Shown here piece by piece: positions 1-11,998 of a stretch of 64,000 bases of DNA. Made by a program: the position numbers and the translations under genes. The DNA comes from Scalesia atractyloides (lineage: Eukaryota > Streptophyta > Magnoliopsida > Asterales > Asteraceae): NCBI GenBank assembly GCA_947069175.1, contig CAMTDV010000003.1, forward strand, positions 42,995,606-43,059,605, read 5' to 3'. How positions within the stretch are numbered: the stretch's first letter is position 1; each line of letters opens with the position of its first letter. The notes beneath the pieces were generated by a model. It saw only the letters and a program-made list of their open reading frames with translations, did no database searches and was not told the DNA's origin.

Positions 1-619
1 AAGCAAAGTAGATGACACACAGGATAACCAAAGATTCAATATATTGATTAACTGATGAGAACTAGTACAAACATATACAAACAATGTTCATACAGACTCT
101 ATGCATTCACTCTGTGCTCTCAAAGTCTCAGCTTAGTATCCACTGGTCACTCGTATGAATTCTCTCACACATGCACTCTCTACTGAGAAGGTCATGTCTG
201 CTTATATAGTGCCAACACCAAGCAACAGTACAATTTATGCTGCTGGTCATACGAAACACCAAAAGACACAAAAGACATTCTCCAAATAGACTCGTACGAA
301 TGAACTGGCTCGTATAAATCAATAACTTTGATCGTACGAATGGTTTGACTCGTACGAGCAACTTCTTGCTCGTACGAAGCATTCCCACTTACACCAAATG
401 TTTTCTTTGGATATCGTGCCACAGACATGACGTACCTGAGACTCAACAGGATGCACACATGCAACTGTTGTACACAGACATTCTAATCATCGTACTAGAT
501 CAAGATAGGAGGATATCTTGATCTGGCCGACACGACCAATCTATACAGACACAGTACATAAGGACCGTACAATTACAGTCGTAACTAAGAACAAGCTAAG
601 ACACAAAAGTGTATCAACA
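1..619 (-). repeat. 3' LTR of the Copia element (partial)
   Basis: Matches 16472-19437 with the nested LTR removed. It ends (plus strand) in GTATCAACA, so the LTR begins TGTTGATAC on its own strand, next to a polypurine tract. Compared with the 5' LTR it lacks about 38 bp near 330. It holds several copies of the palindromic motif TCGTACGA or one-base variants between 290 and 385. Confidence 0.88.
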
Positions 620-630
620 AACTCCCCCTT
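620..630 (-). promoter_or_regulatory. Polypurine tract (plus-strand primer) of the Copia element
   Basis: Minus strand reads AAGGGGGAGTT directly before the LTR start TGTTGATAC. Position and composition are those of a Copia polypurine tract, where RNase H leaves a primer for second-strand synthesis. Confidence 0.85.
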
Positions 631-677
631 GGCTGTTGCTTGGTCTTCGATCTTCATTTCTTGAACTGCCTGCTGAA

Positions 678-694
678 TCAACAAACTCCCCCTG
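678..694 (-). repeat. Second copy of the LTR/polypurine-tract junction
   Basis: Seventeen bases at 678-694 repeat those at 613-629, including the first bases of the LTR and the five-C core of the tract. It lies between the third-ORF stop (751-753) and the true tract. It may be a remnant of an earlier LTR start or a duplicated priming signal. Confidence 0.7.
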
Positions 695-750
695 AAGATA
701 ATCAATCCAAGTTGATTGAGGATCCAGGTCTTCATTGTTTTCCAGACTCA

Positions 751-1377
751 TCAAACCTTTGCTGTTTCCTCTTGAGTGTCACTTGAGGTAACTGGATCGA
801 TCACGATCTCCTGCACATTACAATCTACCACTGGTGGTGGAACAGAAACTTTTGGCTGCAAGGATGAGGCTGAAACAGTAGTAAAACCAGGGTCTTCAGA
901 ATCCTTATCACGTTTACGCTTGATCTCCTGTGCTTTGCATCTCTCATTCCACAGAATGTTCACTCGCTTTCTGCTCATTTCAAAGACGTCTTTAATACCA
1001 TTGAATCCTTCCACCAGTTTAGCATTACGATAATGACACCATTCCTTCAAGTCGTTATGCTTAGTAGATAATGTTTCTACAGATCGTTTAATAGCTGCAC
1101 TACGTTCTTTCAGTAGGGTCAACTCAATACCCCGAGAGTTATCAGCTGCTCTCATCTGTTTTAGCTGAGTTGCCCTTTCTGCATCTGCAGCCTTTAGTTG
1201 CTCATTTTCTTTCCTTAACTGTGCAATTACAGAATCCTGTTTTCTAACAGTCTCTTTCAAAGAATTTATCTCAAATTGTTGCTTGACAGCTGTGTTTCGG
1301 TTTGAAGACACAAATTCTGAATGCTTGTTAATCTGCATTGCCGCAACTTGCAACTGAGTGAACAGAAATTCCACCTT
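751..1377 (-). pseudogene. Copia third ORF, C-terminal part: coiled-coil region
   Basis: A minus-strand reading frame open from the nested LTR junction (about 1378) to TGA at 751-753. The product, about 208 residues, is rich in Lys, Glu, Gln and Arg with Leu/Ile spaced in heptads over its first two thirds, as in a coiled coil, then a basic cluster (KRKRDKDSE) and a Pro/Ser/Val-rich acidic tail. I see no signal peptide or membrane segment. It is the continuation of 5134-6471, separated by the solo LTR at 1383-5128 that inserted with duplication ATGAG/ATGAA. Function is not established: the position is that of the env-like ORF of SIRE elements, but nothing here shows an envelope. Confidence 0.72.
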
Positions 1378-1382
1378 CTCAT

Positions 1383-4300
1383 TCTCACACCCCCAATGTG
1401 TAATCCCTTTCGCATCAGAGCGGGGTGTCATCTGAATGGTATCCTCAATGCACAGCGGAAGCAAGCGTGAGTGCTAATGTTTCTAGTAAATGAACGCCCG
1501 CTAACTACTCGAATCCCCATGGGTTCTCCTATTCCAACCGCGCCATACTTGTAATCATAACCTGAGAAAGAACATGCGAAAAATCAACATAAAGTTGGCG
1601 AGTTCATAGTTTGTTTGTTTTGGTTCAAATGAGTCATAAAACATATGAGCATTTTGCATTCGAAAACCGGTTTGTGGGATCATAGTATCCCAAAACATTT
1701 GAAATGTCATGACTGTATAACAATATTGAAATGTTTTCCATGTTGTTTGCAAATCCATGCATATAACTGCTATGTTTATAAACCGGTGATAAAAATTTTT
1801 CTGATATCTTTGTAAACCGGTGTTGAGATTGTAGTATGTAGTTTTCCCATGGAATCTAAGGATCAATCAGTGTGTAGCTAATACACTGACCTATGTGCCA
1901 TAAGTAAGTAACCAAACCGAGACTTCTTTGTCATTTTGGGATCACAAAAGCACTCCAAACCGGTTAACTTACCAAGAGTGGAGCGTGTCTCAAACTCGAT
2001 AGATCTATACCTTTTGCACCTCGGTCACTACGTGATTAATGGTTACTATTATCATCTTCCAACTTACGCACAGTGATCTGTTATAATCTAATCCCATAGC
2101 TACATACCAATTGTTATAAATCTGTGTTATTGGGCCTCGCCTATGTTTTCTTGTCATTGGGCCTCGCCATGTTTTCTTGTCATTGGGCCTTGCCCATGTT
2201 TTCTTGTCGTTGGGCCTTGCCCATGTTATAAATAAAATTGGGGCCTCACCCCTAGTTGTGACTATGACATTCCCGTCACTAGTTGTAAAACTCATGCATG
2301 TTTCGAAAAGCTTTGTATAGCTTGTGAAAAACCGGTAAGTTTAACATAAACCTTTCGTAAACAATTTGAGTTCATTGAAATATGTTTGTAACATGGTTTA
2401 GAAATATATGATTTTCGTTTCATCGAAACATTGTGTGCTTTCACAAAACTTGCATGTCTTTCCACCTCCGAAAACATTTATGAAAATGTAAATCGATAAA
2501 AAGTGGGGGTTATGAACTCACCTTGATTTCCTTGTGCAAAGTTATCTTAATGTGATTTCCATAGTGTTGTCTCCACAACTTGACTTGCTTGCATGCAATC
2601 TAGTGTATTCCTAAACGGAATAACTTATAAGTTTCTAATATATAACGTAGCTATACTACGTGTCGCCGAGCTCTACCGAATCATTAATCATACGATTCTA
2701 TGAATGTGTTATTGACTTAACTCGGTTAACCAATCTATGGTTTTCTTAGAAACGATCTAGTTTTCGAGCGATTTGAAATATATGTTTACATATAAACAAT
2801 ACTATATTTCATGAAATCGTATTTAGTCGTCATGTACGTCGACAGATAATAGTACGACTCTACGTAGTTTTCGTAAGATATAACATATATATACTTGAAA
2901 ATATAACCGTATAGGTAACACATTTCGTATTCGCGCGATAGTCTTGCGGTATTGTGTGGCACTTCGTTTACGCGTTGAAATCAAATAAAATCAATATGTA
3001 TTATTGTTATAAAATCCTTCATAGTATTCGTAAGTGTTCGCGGTGTCGATGATTGAAATAAATATAATCTATACTTATTTTATGAAAGTATTCAAATCTC
3101 GACATTCGACTATATATAATTATATTTGTGTTATACGACTTCCGAATGCGTTCGCTTGAAATACTGCGCACTAAAGTGTTCGGAAACATTGGCGTTTGAA
3201 ATAAATATAAACAATATACTTATTTTATATCATCGTTCGAATAATTTATCGATGTTTGAAATCTAGTTTCCGAGTTTCGACTTTGAATTAAACATAAATA
3301 AATATTATATATCTTGTAGTCGATTGCCGAACGTTTGTTATCTTGAAATCGCGCTCGTAAAAACGTTGTCGGCTTGAGTTTTGAAAGTTTTAATAGCGTC
3401 GATAAATAAATATGTACCTATATTATTTTAAGATAACCTCTTTGAATTTGGACGTTTTGTCTTTGAATTGTAACGCGTTTCGTTTTACGGATTTTACAAA
3501 ATTCGGGCAGAGTTTCCTCTGTTTTCAGACGATCCCGACAATACTAGTTGTCGATTTATTTATCAAAACGCAATATCAATCAATGTACGCAACAACATAT
3601 ATTACTTTTCGTCGTGTTCAAATATAACTTTTGCCAATAATAATTTCCGTTTTTATATATTTAACTAACGTCGCTTTGATTTTTAACTAATAATTTTAAA
3701 CGAGTTACGCAGTCGGCTCGATTGTTGTATACTATTTATTTTCTTTGGTGATATATAATCGTTTACGGTTTGGTTTGAGCTCGGTGTTCGCGATAACGAG
3801 TATTATTACTATTATTATTTATAAACGAATATAACTGAACTTCGCGTCGTAATTAAATTTTTTACCGAGTCTCGCGTTGACTATTAACCGGGTTTGACTG
3901 GGTTGACTGGGTTTGAACAGTTGACCGCGTTGACTTGTTGACCGAACCGAACCGAACCGAACACCGAACCTGAAACAAACACTTTAATGTTTAAACTGAA
4001 CCGAAAATAAACCCGAATAAAACGAAACTGAAATTTTGAAACTGTTTCGAACTTGAACCGGGTCGAGCCGAGTCGAACCCGAAACCTGAACCCTGACGTG
4101 AGCAAAATTGATCTGAACCGAGACTGGTTCGACTCGAATGAACCTGAAACAAACACTTCAATGACTGCAACCGCCACCATCTGTGGCGGCAGCGCCGCCT
4201 GCCGATGTCAGGCATCCGCCGGGTCGCCGGGTTTGTGAGTGAGAGAGAGACCGGGGTATGTGTGTGTATATGAGACGAGGGAAAAAAGGTGGGTATGTAT

Positions 4301-5128
4301 GTGGGTGTGCGGCTACCCGAGAAAAAGAGGGGTGTCGTAGGTGGGGTGTCGATCGGAAAAGGGACCGGAGTTGCCGCCGGTCGCGGCCGGATTCCGGCGA
4401 CCGAGAAAGGGGAAAGGAGAGCAGGGGTTTGTGTGCTAGGATTTCTGAAACAAAAAATGAGGGAATTGTGAGTGTAATATGTATTTATAGTTAGGGTTTT
4501 TGTTTAGGGGTTGGGCCCAAGGCCCGTTAATCGTGTTCAAGCCCAAATATGTATCCAAAGCCCGTTATCGATACCTGAACATCGTATAATGTTTCTTTGG
4601 AGCCTAAACATGTGAGATTCAAGTCGAGAGTCGGTTACAACGCGTAAATCCATCGGTTGCGTTGAAGTTGCGTATTTTGCTACGGTCACCGTTTTTAGCC
4701 GTTTTTCGATCCGGTTTCTACCACGAATAATAAATTCAATTACGAAGCTAAATATATCATAAGATATTAATATTGAGGTGTAACTCGAGTCCGTTGCTTC
4801 CGTTCTGTTGTCCGTGTGTTTCGGTTTTCCGCATAACTTCTGCGTTGTGCTTTGCGACGTTCAACGATCCAAATTTATCGCATAATCATAACTATATGGT
4901 ATAAAATTCGTGTTTTTAGACATTGTCAGTATTTGTTCAGCATCATTTCGCTTATCGTTTGATTTCGTGTTTAGTGTCTTCGATTATCGCCAAATCGCAT
5001 AACGTGAAGCAAGTAGACGTTCCTAGGCTTTCCAAAGGCCTGATCGATTTAACTTACGTTACGTTAATTATAATGGTATTACTGTTTGTTAAGCGCTTAA
5101 TTAAGACCGAAAACTGCCGGTTGTCACA
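1383..5128 (-). mobile_element. Solo LTR of a Ty3/Gypsy-type element inserted in the Copia third ORF
   Basis: On the minus strand it starts TGTGACAACC and ends GGGGGTGTGAGA, typical Gypsy-type ends with one changed base at the 3' end. The flanks are CTCAT (1378-1382) and TTCAT (5129-5133), a 5-bp target duplication with one transition. The interrupted frame reads coherently once the insert is set aside. No gag, protease, RT or primer site is seen in its 3.7 kb, so it is best read as a solo LTR; a non-autonomous element is the alternative. It holds a GA/GT-rich stretch near 4235-4330, a GC-rich part at 4340-4440 and AT-rich low-complexity sequence elsewhere. Short open frames inside look spurious. 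Confidence 0.75.
2128..2227. repeat. Four tandem copies of a ~28-bp unit in the solo LTR
   Basis: The unit begins ATTGGGCCT and ends TTTTCTTGTC; four imperfect copies follow each other, the last truncated. They translate on the minus strand into a repeated W/R/P-rich peptide that I regard as accidental. Confidence 0.85.
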
Positions 5129-5133
5129 TTCAT

Positions 5134-6471
5134 CTTGATCCATTTCAGGGAACAAACGACTTCCTCGTTTAGACTTTAGTTGATGAGCTGTGGGTTGGGA
5201 CTGTTGAGCTGAAGAAGGAGTAGGTTGCGATTCAACTGGAGTATCTTCAACTGAAATTCTTTCAGCTACTGTGGTACTTGATGGTTGTGGTTCAGGAACT
5301 GTAGCAGGTTCTATCATTACAGGTTCAATTTCCTCCATGGTAAAAGTAGACTGAGTATCTGCAACTGGTTCCTGTACAGTTTCCTGATGTGAGGTTGTTG
5401 GTTGTATGATTTTAGGTTGAGCTGAGGAAGTATTCGTAGATAAACTCCTCTGTTTCTTTCTACTCTTGTCACCAACTGAAGTTCCTACATCATTAGCACC
5501 ACAATTACCATTAATATCACCACCATCACCATTTCCCTTTTTATGACCAAATCTATCTTTGATCATTTTCTCCAAGATAGGTTCTTCACTATTAGAATCA
5601 CTGTCATCATGGCGCCACTTGTCGTTTTCTGGTGCAACATAATCATCGTTTGCCAGAAAACAGATCAATCTTCGAGGAGGTGTGCTTTTCGTGTAACGTT
5701 TTGCTGCAACACCTTTAAAGATTTTCAATGAATGTTCCATCATAACTTCTACTTTTAGAACATCATTGTCATTCTTCGGAAGATTCGGATGTTGCGTATT
5801 TTAGATCATCTGAAGAAAACGAGGATACATCCAAAACTTGTTTCCACCATAACAAGTTCTACTCAGGTTCTCCTTCATGTTTGTGAAAATACTTTGAAAC
5901 ACTGAACAATTTGTTCAATGTCAAAGCTATCATCATTCCAACCAAGTCATTATTTGCCATGTCATAACCACTTCGTCTATTACTCAAACACTGAATTAGG
6001 ACATGTGGAAAGAACTTGTATCGGAGTGGTAACCATGCTTTGTTGATTTATCCCCAAAAAATCTCCGACACACTTCATACGCATCAAACATCCACGTTAA
6101 CACTTCAACGCCACTGAGAATGGAGTTTCAGGATCATCACCAAGTTACAACACTGAGTTAATGATTTCGGCAGTCACGTCTACATCCAAGTTGTTTACTT
6201 TTCCGTGGATGACTTCCTTCCCATTAACTTCAACGACTTTAGCTGAATCCCAAAATTCCTTGATCAACATCTTGTACACTGTAGTCTTGTGCGTGATAGC
6301 ATGATGTATCCTTGAGTCGCGCAAAAATTTCATTATACCATTGTACTCAGCGAATTTGTCTTCCGGATCCAAGTAGGCCACCATGTTATGTCTCGGTTCA
6401 GACAAAATTTCCACTTCTGACTTGTCAGTCCTCTTTGTTGCTGGTTTTCTTGTATGTTCTTTTCGTTCCAT
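5134..6471 (-). pseudogene. Copia third ORF, N-terminal part (env-position ORF, plant 'transposon protein'-like)
   Basis: Starts at Met 6471 (start MERKEHTRK, basic) and is open to 6145; it resumes in another frame at 5743 and runs to the LTR junction at 5134. Between 5744 and 6144 the same protein can be followed in shifting frames with stops, so at least two frameshifts are present. The first 110 residues resemble the domain seen at the start of the third ORF of Asteraceae SIRE-like elements (labelled putative plant transposon protein); this is recognition, not a search. The later part has an acidic Asp/Glu/Ser stretch, a basic patch (KSRKKQRS) and a Pro/Thr/Val/Gln-rich low-complexity tail. 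No membrane anchor is visible, so an envelope role is not supported by the sequence. Confidence 0.7.
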
Positions 6472-8469
6472 TCTGTACACATAAGTCAAATAGGATAAGA
6501 ACACAAAATCATCAGGGAATATACACAAAAAGTTTTTATTTCAAACTTTACGTATGTATGTATTCTCTGAACAAAGAAATACTGACGCATACGAATAACA
6601 ACTTATTTATATGAAGAATAACTCATCTTTACGAATTTCTGATTTAGAAACAAGAAACTGAGTCATTCATACGGATAGATGACTCGTACGAACGATCAAT
6701 TTTCCGTGCGAATGATGTTTAATTCGGACAAAACTAGTTTGTATAAACAGTTTCATAGAAAGTTACTTGTTTTTCAGCTAAAAGTGATTCGTTTAAAGTT
6801 TGTTGTTCTTGTCAGTCATGGTCACACGGTCAGGTAATGTTTAAGTTGTTCAATTTCAAAGTATGCCAAACATTTTAAGTATACCTTAAAGAAATCAAAA
6901 ACAACTTGAAAGGGAGATGTAAATATGAGGTGAGCAAAGTGAAAGTGAAATTCTATCACATAACTTCATTTCCTTTTATACCACATCATACTCGCACGAA
7001 ATACCCTTGGATCATGCGAAGCACTGCCCTTCGTACGAACCATCATTGGTCCATTCGTACGAGATACACACACTCGTACGAAATACCTCTGATTCGTAAG
7101 AACCCAAGTTTTTCAAAAAACTGGATTTTAGTTCTTCGAGGACCTTAGGTTTTTCGTTGACCTATTTAACAACTTTGCACATATCCACACTAATCACAAA
7201 GTAAAGTTAGGAAAAGTGCTTTTAAACATATTTTGTTTCTTTGAGATGAGTTTACCGTTGCAAGAAGGTACCTTTTATGAAGTTGTGATATCTAAGCAAA
7301 TGGTTTTTAGGGTGAATCTTGGTAGAAAACCTTTGAGCTTCCATTTTGCCTAATTCAAAAAGGAACTTAATTTAACAACAAAGTAAACTAAACTAAAACA
7401 ACTACTAAACTATAAACTATATATTTACCTGATAATCTTTTTCAGAGTTTCAAGGTAAGAGAATCATACCAGCTTTTAATTTTGTCAAAAACAGGTTTTG
7501 TTAAAACATCAAATTAAATTAATAAGTATTCTGCTATGATTATCAGTATTGTTGTCCACGTAAGCTCAACTTATCAGATGTAATCATGATTAGGAGATAT
7601 GATTAATGTATGATTTATACTTACTAGCTGGTGTTCAACCACTTCACGACACATTCCCGTATCAAGATATGCTCGAGAGAAAATCTTACCAGTGAGTATA
7701 CTGCTTATCATATGTTTTGACGTATATGATGTGAGATACTCACTTATTTTGATTGAAAACAAGCCGTATGCGATTTAAATCACTTATTGATGAGGAACTT
7801 GATTTTCATATGCATGCAGGTCACAGGAGTAAGTCCATGAACAGGTTAGTACCATCATACCGACAAAGAGACGAACTTAGCTCCCGCATAAAGCTGTGAT
7901 ATTTTATCACTTATTTTAGGGTGAATGTGATACTTTTATCACTTATTGAAGGTTGTATGCAGTATTTACACGTATGTATGGTATCATGAAGTTCTAGACT
8001 TGCGTCACCGTTATTTTTCAGCAAAAGATTCAATCATGATACCCAGATGATAAGTCAGCATAAAGACCGCATATCTCAGAACCTCGGCACACTATCAAAC
8101 GAAATTTCGGTACCAAGACCATATGCCAATGAATGGTTCCCACCTGGCTTGCAGTCCGTTAAGTTTATCTCAAACTGCACATTTTAATCTGATTGTGAGC
8201 CTACCGATACATCAGTAGTAAAACTACTTATCAATTTTCGTTCTTTGTTCTTAACTGTTTATGAAAGATCATCGGTGTATTTCATCATCTTCAACTTATC
8301 TATCCAAGAAACTCAATTTTGATTTTTTGGTTTTCTATTGTTTTTGTATTTTTCTGAAATTTTCTCCCTCTTAAATATAGACGGTAAATAAATAAAAGAC
8401 ATATTTTTGTATTTTTGCATTCTGATGTTTTTGTATTTTCTTGAAAACTTCTCCCCCTAAAATATAAAA
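6472..8469 (-). other. Non-coding spacer of the Copia element between RNase H and the third ORF
   Basis: Two kilobases without a credible frame. It contains a cluster of TCGTACGA-type palindromes at about 6680-7090, also found in the LTRs and leader; repeated short phrases around ATCACTTATT at 7890-7950; and two near-copies of a T-rich stretch ending in a pyrimidine run (8343-8371 and 8418-8460). A spacer here is known for SIRE-type elements and may serve expression of the third ORF by a subgenomic RNA; that is inference. Confidence 0.6.
8449..8458 (-). promoter_or_regulatory. Possible internal (central) polypurine tract
   Basis: Minus strand reads AGGGGGAGAA just downstream of the RNase H stop, nearly the same as the 3' polypurine tract at 620-630. 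A weaker version lies at about 8363-8372. Confidence 0.45.
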
Positions 8470-11400
8470 CTAAGAAAAATGAAAAATCTTTTGTAGTTTT
8501 AGATTTTTAGAAAAATATTTACAATAACTGTTTAGCCAAAGGGGTTTCACCTTGATGCCATTGACCAAAAGAAGATAAGCAAAACGTGACTTATCAAAAC
8601 CTTTGGTAAACAGGTCGGCACATTGGTGATCGGTGTGGATCTTAACAACATTGATAAGTTTCTTTTCATAGCAATCGCACATGAAATGATACTTGATTTC
8701 AATGTGTTTGGTTTTTGAGTGCTGTACAGGATTACGAGTGATATGTAAAACAGCTTCGTTATCAACAAAAATAGGTGTAGTTAGAGATTCAAAACCGTAG
8801 TCGCGCATTTGCTGTTGAATCCACAGAACATACGAGCAGCAACTAGAAGCCGAAATATACTCAGCTTCACAGGTTGACGTAGCTACACAAGTCTGCTTTT
8901 TGCATTGCCACGTGACTAGGCGATTTCCCAAAAACTGACATCCTGCTGATGTTGACTTTGCATCAATCTTGCAGCCACCATGATCAGAATCACTGAATGT
9001 TGTCAGATCAAAGTTATCATCCTTAGGGTACCATAGACCAGTGTCTGGCGACCCTTCAAATAACGAAAGATCCTTTTCACAGCCATCAAATGAGAAACCT
9101 TCGGACTAGACTAGTAGCGAGCAAGAAGACATGTTGGGTACATTATATCGGGTCTTGAAGTAGTAAGATACATGAGAGATCCGATCATAGCATGATAAAG
9201 AGATGGTTCTACATGTTCACCCATTCCGTCAGGAGTAATCCCATGATTCTGAGCTAATGGAGTTCCCAGAGGCTTTGAGTCTTCTATTTGAAATGGTTTG
9301 AGATACGTACTTAGTTTGATGAATGAAGATTCCTTCCTTTAATTGTTGAACCTGCAAACCTAAAAAGAAAGTCATTTCTCCCATGGCGCTCATCTCGAAC
9401 TTCTCCTGCATAACCTGCTCGAATTCTTTACACATTCGTTCTTTGGAAGAACCAAAAATAATATCATCAACATATACTTGCACTAGCAGCAAATCCTCGT
9501 TCCTTTCCTTGATGAAGAGAGTACAGTCGATCAATCCTCATCGAAAATCATTCTTCAGAAGATAGGTAGACAACGTTTCATACCAAGCCCTTGGAGCTTG
9601 ATGAAGACCATATAACGCCTTGTTGAGAAGCCAAACCTTGTTAGGATGGATTGGATCTTCAAAACCTGGCGGTTGCTCAACATATACCTCTTCCTCAACC
9701 ACACCATGAAGAAATGCACTCTTCACATCCATTTGATAAACGCTGAACTTCTTGTAGGACACATAAGCCAAGAAAATTATTATGGCCTTAAGTCGTGCAA
9801 CCGGTGCATAAACTTCATTGTAATCAATGCCTTCTACCTGATTAAAGCCCTAGACAACCAATCACGCTTTGTTTCTCACAACAACACCTCGGTCATCCTT
9901 CTTGCATTTGTACACCCATCATGTACCAATTTTCTTGTAGTTATCAGGTCTGTCAACTAACTTCCACACACCTAACTTCTGAAACTGCTGAAGTTCTTCC
10001 TGCATGGCTTCAACCCAAGAGTCTTCTTTCATTGCCTCCTTCCAAGATTTTGGTTCAACTTGGCAAACATAGCAAGCAAAAGACCAATCGTTCTGTCCCC
10101 CATATTCTCTTATTTCCGAATACAGGCAGCATTCTGGTTGTTTCGAAGCTGATTACGCGTCTGCACACCACTTTGGACATCTCTAATAATATTCTGCTGA
10201 GGATGGATATTATGGATTCGAGTTTCTGGAACATCGAGAACTCGAGAGTTTATACCCAAATTGTTGATATTCAGATCAACAGTCAAATCGAGTGCTAGAT
10301 TTGATGAGGATGTAGATGCATAACCTTCAGTCGTCCCTTGAGGTTGTATATTTGACATGACATCTGAAATTCCAGGGACCGCACCAGGGGTTGCTTCATT
10401 TGCATCATGAAACTCATCATCTTCTGATGAAACATTATAATCTGCGGTATCTTCGAATTCCTCATTTTGAACAAGATTGTTAACCAAATTCGACACTTGA
10501 GGGTTAACAATAATTGGTCAAACTAATGACGAGTCAACTGCTGTATCACTTTCCAGTAACATTTGAGCTGCAGTAGATGCATCATCAAAAGTTGGCATAT
10601 TAAAGGAGTCGAACAGTCCATCGTAGTCAAACATCCAAGGAGCACCCGGAGCTTTTACTGATTCAGTGTATCTTTGAACCTAGACTTCACCCCATTCTTC
10701 AATCTTCTTTGTTGACAAATTCCACACCCTGAAATTCGGAGTAGCATATCCAAGAAAGAAGCCTTCAGACCAAACTTTCCATGTGGATTAATCATAGTGC
10801 ATGGAGCTCCAAAAGGTTCTAAGAAAGAAACATCGGATTTCCTTTTATGTAGCAACTCAAAACATGTCTTCCCGAGTCTCTTCACCGTTAGAACTCTATT
10901 CATCGTGTAACATGCAGTAGCAACAGCTTCTGCCCAAAATTGAACGGGAAGTTCTGATTCTACTAACATGGTCCTTGCTGTTTCAATCAGAGTTCTATTC
11001 TTCCTCTCAGCGACACATTCTATTGTGGAGTGTAACAAGAACTGTACTCATGCAAAATGCCCTTTGAAGAACAGTACTCATCCATAACTTGATTCTTAAG
11101 TTCGGTGCCATTGTCGCTTCTGATTCTCCTTACCTTCAGATTGTACAAATTTTCTAACAGTATCAGGAGATACTTGAGGATTTCAAGAACTTCACTCTTG
11201 TGTGCCAGCATATTTACCCATGAAAATCTGTAGTAGTCATCAGTAACTACTAAACTATAAGAATCACCAAAGGTAGTCTTGTGTTTCATAGGTCCAAAGA
11301 GGTCCATATGAAGACGTTCCAGAGGCATATTCACAGTGTTGATTTTCTTCACGGGATGAGATCTCTAACTTGCTTGCCCTTTTGATACGATACACAAATG

Positions 11401-11944
11401 TCTTGAAGATGAAAATTCTTGACTGGTACACCATTCACAAGATTATTGTTCACCAAATAGTTCATTTTCCTCACAAGATTATTCGTCTGTGCCAAGAGAT
11501 TGATTCCTTTTCGGTGGCTTTTGAGACAAAACATGTGACTTGTGCAGACATTGTAATAACTTGGCTCATATCAAGAATATACAAGTCGTTAATTCTTGGA
11601 GCCGATAAGAGAATCCATTCTTTGGGGATCTTGAATCCGAGTTTCAGCACATAACACCCGATATCATCAAAATGTACCGTGAAATTCTTGTCGCAGATTT
11701 GAGAAACACTAAGAAGATTGTGATCAATTTGTCGCACATAATTGATCTTATCAAAACTCACAACACCATTGGTGACCATTCCCTCTCTAGTGATGTATCC
11801 ACCTTTATCACCAGCAAAGGCAACATAACCACCCCGAATGCTTTTCACATCATATAGGAGCCGTAAGTCGCCCGTCATGTGCCTTGAGGCTCTACTGTCA
11901 ACAATCCAATGACTATTCACAGTTCCTCCTAGAACACCCTGCAC
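8470..11944 (-). pseudogene. pol: Copia pol: protease remnant, integrase, reverse transcriptase, RNase H (broken)
   Basis: On the minus strand: protease-like segment and GAG-pre-integrase region 11944-11349 (a D-S-x-A-S motif where D-S/T-G is usual, then DNLLSVSQ-like and SWHRR blocks); integrase core 11352-10655 with DLFGP, a SDNGTE motif and a VAERKNRTL block; reverse transcriptase about 10020-9229 with the KSAFLHG block and active-site YVDD at 9463-9474; RNase H 8945-8470 with CEAEY, DNEA and ADLFTKG blocks. It would cut Gag-Pol, copy element RNA to DNA and insert it. The frame is interrupted by many stops (for example near 9540, 9850, 9862 and 9925) and by frameshifts near 11040 and 9280. 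The stops near 9540, 9850 and 9925 read as CGA to TGA and that near 9862 as CAG to TAG. Confidence 0.88.
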
Positions 11945-11998
11945 ATTTCAAAAACCAGATCAGTTTGAGATGGGGACCCAAGCCTTAGTGGTCTTGGG

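Noticed and set aside
2005..2295. Peptide repeat (WARPNDKKT-like) as a repeat protein
   Set aside because: It is the translation of a 28-bp non-coding tandem repeat, with no extended frame around it.
1383..5128. A host gene in the region 3400-4500 (open frames with basic GC-rich products)
   Set aside because: The frames are short and repetitive, lie within an LTR bordered by a target duplication, and show no known domain.
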